Part shown: in pieces, positions 61,601 to 64,000 of the stretch | How the letters are laid out: every line of letters begins with the position of its first letter | How positions within the stretch are numbered: the first letter of the stretch is position 1 | DNA from: Ischnura elegans | Taxonomy: Eukaryota > Arthropoda > Insecta > Odonata > Coenagrionidae | Assembly: GCF_921293095.1 (NCBI RefSeq) | Contig: NC_060246.1 | Coordinates: 87,417,030 to 87,481,029, forward strand | DNA: 64,000 nucleotides | Reading direction: 5' to 3' | Translations under genes and position numbers: made by a program | Notes under the pieces: model-generated | Told to the model about the DNA's origin: nothing | What the model saw: the letters and a program-made list of their open reading frames with translations, nothing else | Databases searched by the model: none

Positions 61601-64000
61601 CTTTAGGGACTCCTCTTTTTATTCTTTACCTTCTTACGAATTCCGTTTCCCTCCGCCAACGCTTACGTCAGACTTTTTTATTTGTAGCTCCACTGTTTTC
61701 TTTTGCGGTTGAAAAATCCCACGCTCGTCACGCAACTCCAGTTCCTGTGAGACGGGAAGTTTCGCATTCGGTCGTGACGGAGGTTATTTTACCTTCCGCG
61801 GCTGTACCCTTGCCTGTCTCTGGTGAATAGCTGCCCGACCTAGGAATGGCCTCCGTTACCCGGATTGCGTTTGACAAATAGTGCGATGTAGATTCGTGCT
61901 ATGCCTTTCGAGTGCGATGGATGAGTATATTTCGGATTCACGAATCGCCTCGAAATCGATCTTAGCAACTTGAGTAACTTGAAAATGTTAAGCGAAAAGA
62001 GCCTTCTATTTACTTCTCCTGCCTGAGACGTCGTATTTCGCTTCAATTGATAGAGGGCACTTAGGTACCTTTTCAGAATTCTTTGAGGAGCCATTTTTAC
62101 GAAGGAAAGGCAAGCGAATGCTGTGGATTAGGCCCTTAGTTGAGAAGTACAGTGATTTACTCGTGGAAGTTTAACTTATTATGGTGAATGAAATGTGCGG
62201 AGTCAGTCGCAGCAATGTCTTTTAATTTATTCATGATGAGGAATTGCAACCATAGAAAACCTGATGAAAGGAACGCCTTGTGAAGCGTACGCTTGATAAT
62301 TTAATTTTACCTACGCCAATTGCTCTGATTTCATTTTGACGAAGCCATGTACGTTGTAAACGTAGACTATTTTTATAATGCGCTGTCATTCAATTTTGGT
62401 ATGCATTGGAAAGTATTCCGTAATGTAAATCATAGGTAATTTAATCAATTTAATGTAAAAATGCCTCTCAATTTATGTGGATAGTATATATACATCGATA
62501 TCACGAATAATATAACTAAACTAATTAGCTGATTCTAGAAAGATATGTATACTGAGAGACTAAAATAATCATCAACGCATTGCTGTCATGATTTGATCCG
62601 AGTTCGCGTATCCAGATGCGGACCACGTTCCACACTTCATAAGCGTAGATTTTTCTATATATTTTCATCACCAAATTCCGTTTGAATGGAGCTCTGTGGA
62701 TGAACGTTAGACCTCATATATTTTTGTAATGAACATTATGGCCTAAAATGATTTTGCCTATGTACAATTTATTAAGAATATTTGCTGATGCCATAATCAA
62801 AAATCAATAGGTATTACCAAGGTATTACTACCATTGATAAACGTGGTGACATTTCTTGGAAAATTCACTGGTCAATTTCGTGCTACATTCGTCTTGGTTT
62901 CATTTGTTTATATATTCACTATTTCGCCGAGATTCTCGATGCGCAAGCATGTGCGACCGACTTGGCAACTGTCGGACTTTGATTAAAGCCGACTTGAAGG
63001 ATAACTGCGTTTAACAATGTATCATTTCGATCATCCATTTCAAGGGCTCCTTTCAAAGGGAATATAAGTGGAAGGAAAATACACTTTCGCTTTCGGCGCG
63101 ATAACGGATGCAATCAATCACTTTTAGCTCTCCATCCCGCCCTCATAATTCTCATCTTCTTTTGCGGCCTAGCCTTTGTGCTTCTCCATGATTTTCTTCT
63201 TTTCATGGACCGACTACATTCTGACATGCATTGTTCTCATCAGTCTTGATTTTTCCTTTCTATTCTTTCGCATATGGTGTTGCAATTACCTTCCCATTTC
63301 AGTTTTATCTTTTGAGTAAATGTTTATTATGCGGGGACTCCTCACTCAATAAAAACGAATTTTCTGGTATACGGTATTCCTTCTTCAGTACAAGAGCATG
63401 AGTGCCTCATTTATTTTGTAATGCGTGAGCGATGCCCGCAATTTGTACTTCGTTTCTAGATGTGAAATGCCAATATACAATACTCAGCCTATAAACAAGA
63501 ACGTTTCGATTTTTTCTGTTATCCCTGGACCATCATCATTCCTCATTTACTGTTCCTCGGCTTTCATCATTTTATTTTAACAAGGAGATAATCAGAATAA
63601 AAATCCAAAGGCACGATTTTTTTAATAAAGACTGCGTTAGCGCTCATAAATTTAGGATATAAACTGCCATCATCATATCCTCTCAGCTCTTCACGCAAGT
63701 GTGTAATTAATGGCGAAAGAGAGTCTCTTCAATCTGATTTTCCATTCATGGACGAGTACAAGTTCCTCAAGATGTAACCGGTCATCATATAAATGTCAGC
63801 AATAAAGGAGAGACATATCAACTCTTGACTCAATTTGAAGAAATTATATATGGCTCATTTACGCTCAGGTGAGATTTATCACTTGGTTTTATTTGTGGAA
63901 TACCCATCTTCCATCACTTTTTGAAAATTAAATAACCAATTAGATATTTATATTAATCTGCGCAACTTATAATTGATGAGCTTCATTGGTCGCAAGAGAT
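58602..64000. other. Following intron (no further exon found)
   Basis: Begins with the GTAAGT donor at 58600. CpG-richer patches at 60160-60720 and 61330-61830 contain overlapping antisense frames (up to 184 codons) without recognisable domains or convincing flanking splice sites. I found no second coding exon, so this intron likely runs past the window edge. Confidence 0.5.

Noticed and set aside
61276..61830. 184-codon open frame downstream of the coding exon
   Set aside because: No domain, no convincing acceptor or donor at the ends, antisense frames over the same bases; phase fit to the 58.3 kb exon could not be shown.
1..64000. CRISPR arrays, bacterial operons, rRNA genes
   Set aside because: No regularly spaced repeats, no Shine-Dalgarno-led gene clusters and no rRNA-like conserved blocks were seen; splice signals and retroelements point to a eukaryotic nuclear genome.

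Overview
This window looks like nuclear DNA of an arthropod, most likely an insect. It is AT-leaning and carries only isolated pieces of coding sequence. It has a canonical spliceosomal exon (branch site, polypyrimidine tract, AG; GTAAGT donor), decayed Penelope-like and non-LTR retroelements, fold-back elements, tRNA-derived SINE-like copies and short microsatellites. There is no operon structure, no rRNA, no CRISPR array and no convincing intact tRNA gene. The taxon is inferred from element types and splice signals, not from a recognised gene.

The only host coding exon I can support is on the + strand at 58263-58599. It holds 8 nt of 5'UTR, an ATG at 58271, a signal peptide and a Pro/Arg/Gly-rich secreted N-terminus, and ends in a phase-2 donor. 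The rest of that gene must lie to the right of the window. A CpG- and C-rich region at about 23400-24555, ending in an AAG|GTATG donor, is the best candidate for its promoter and non-coding first exon. If so, most of the window (24556-58262) is one intron of about 33.7 kb. That link is inference.

Layout: 1-23400 is probably intergenic or upstream DNA, with fold-backs at 2.9 and 7.7 kb, a solo fold-back arm at 16.2 kb and SINE-like copies at 18.7, 20.2 and 23.3 kb. 23.4-24.56 kb is the candidate promoter and first exon. 24.6-58.26 kb holds a SINE-like copy (29.2 kb), a hairpin element (29.5 kb), a non-LTR endonuclease relic (31.9-32.3 kb, minus), a 150-bp direct duplication (34 kb), a dispersed and inverted repeat family (35.7-37.2 kb), a 316-bp fold-back (47.3 kb), a terminal-inverted-repeat element (53.4-53.8 kb) and a Penelope-like GIY-YIG relic (54.0-54.6 kb, minus). 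58.6-64 kb is the following intron, with no exon seen.

The most interesting pattern is that five separate repeats (2.9, 7.7, 29.5, 47.3/16.2 and 58.1 kb) contain the same ordered motif: CTGANGA or a close variant, a short hairpin, GAAAC, then a GTC-like triplet. This is the order of a hammerhead ribozyme core. In two of them (2.9 and 29.5 kb) the flanking inverted arms are placed exactly as a long stem I. Every copy deviates from the consensus, so activity is unproven, but the recurrence is worth testing. Most open frames in the window are chance frames in C/T-rich or CpG-rich DNA and are not annotated as genes.
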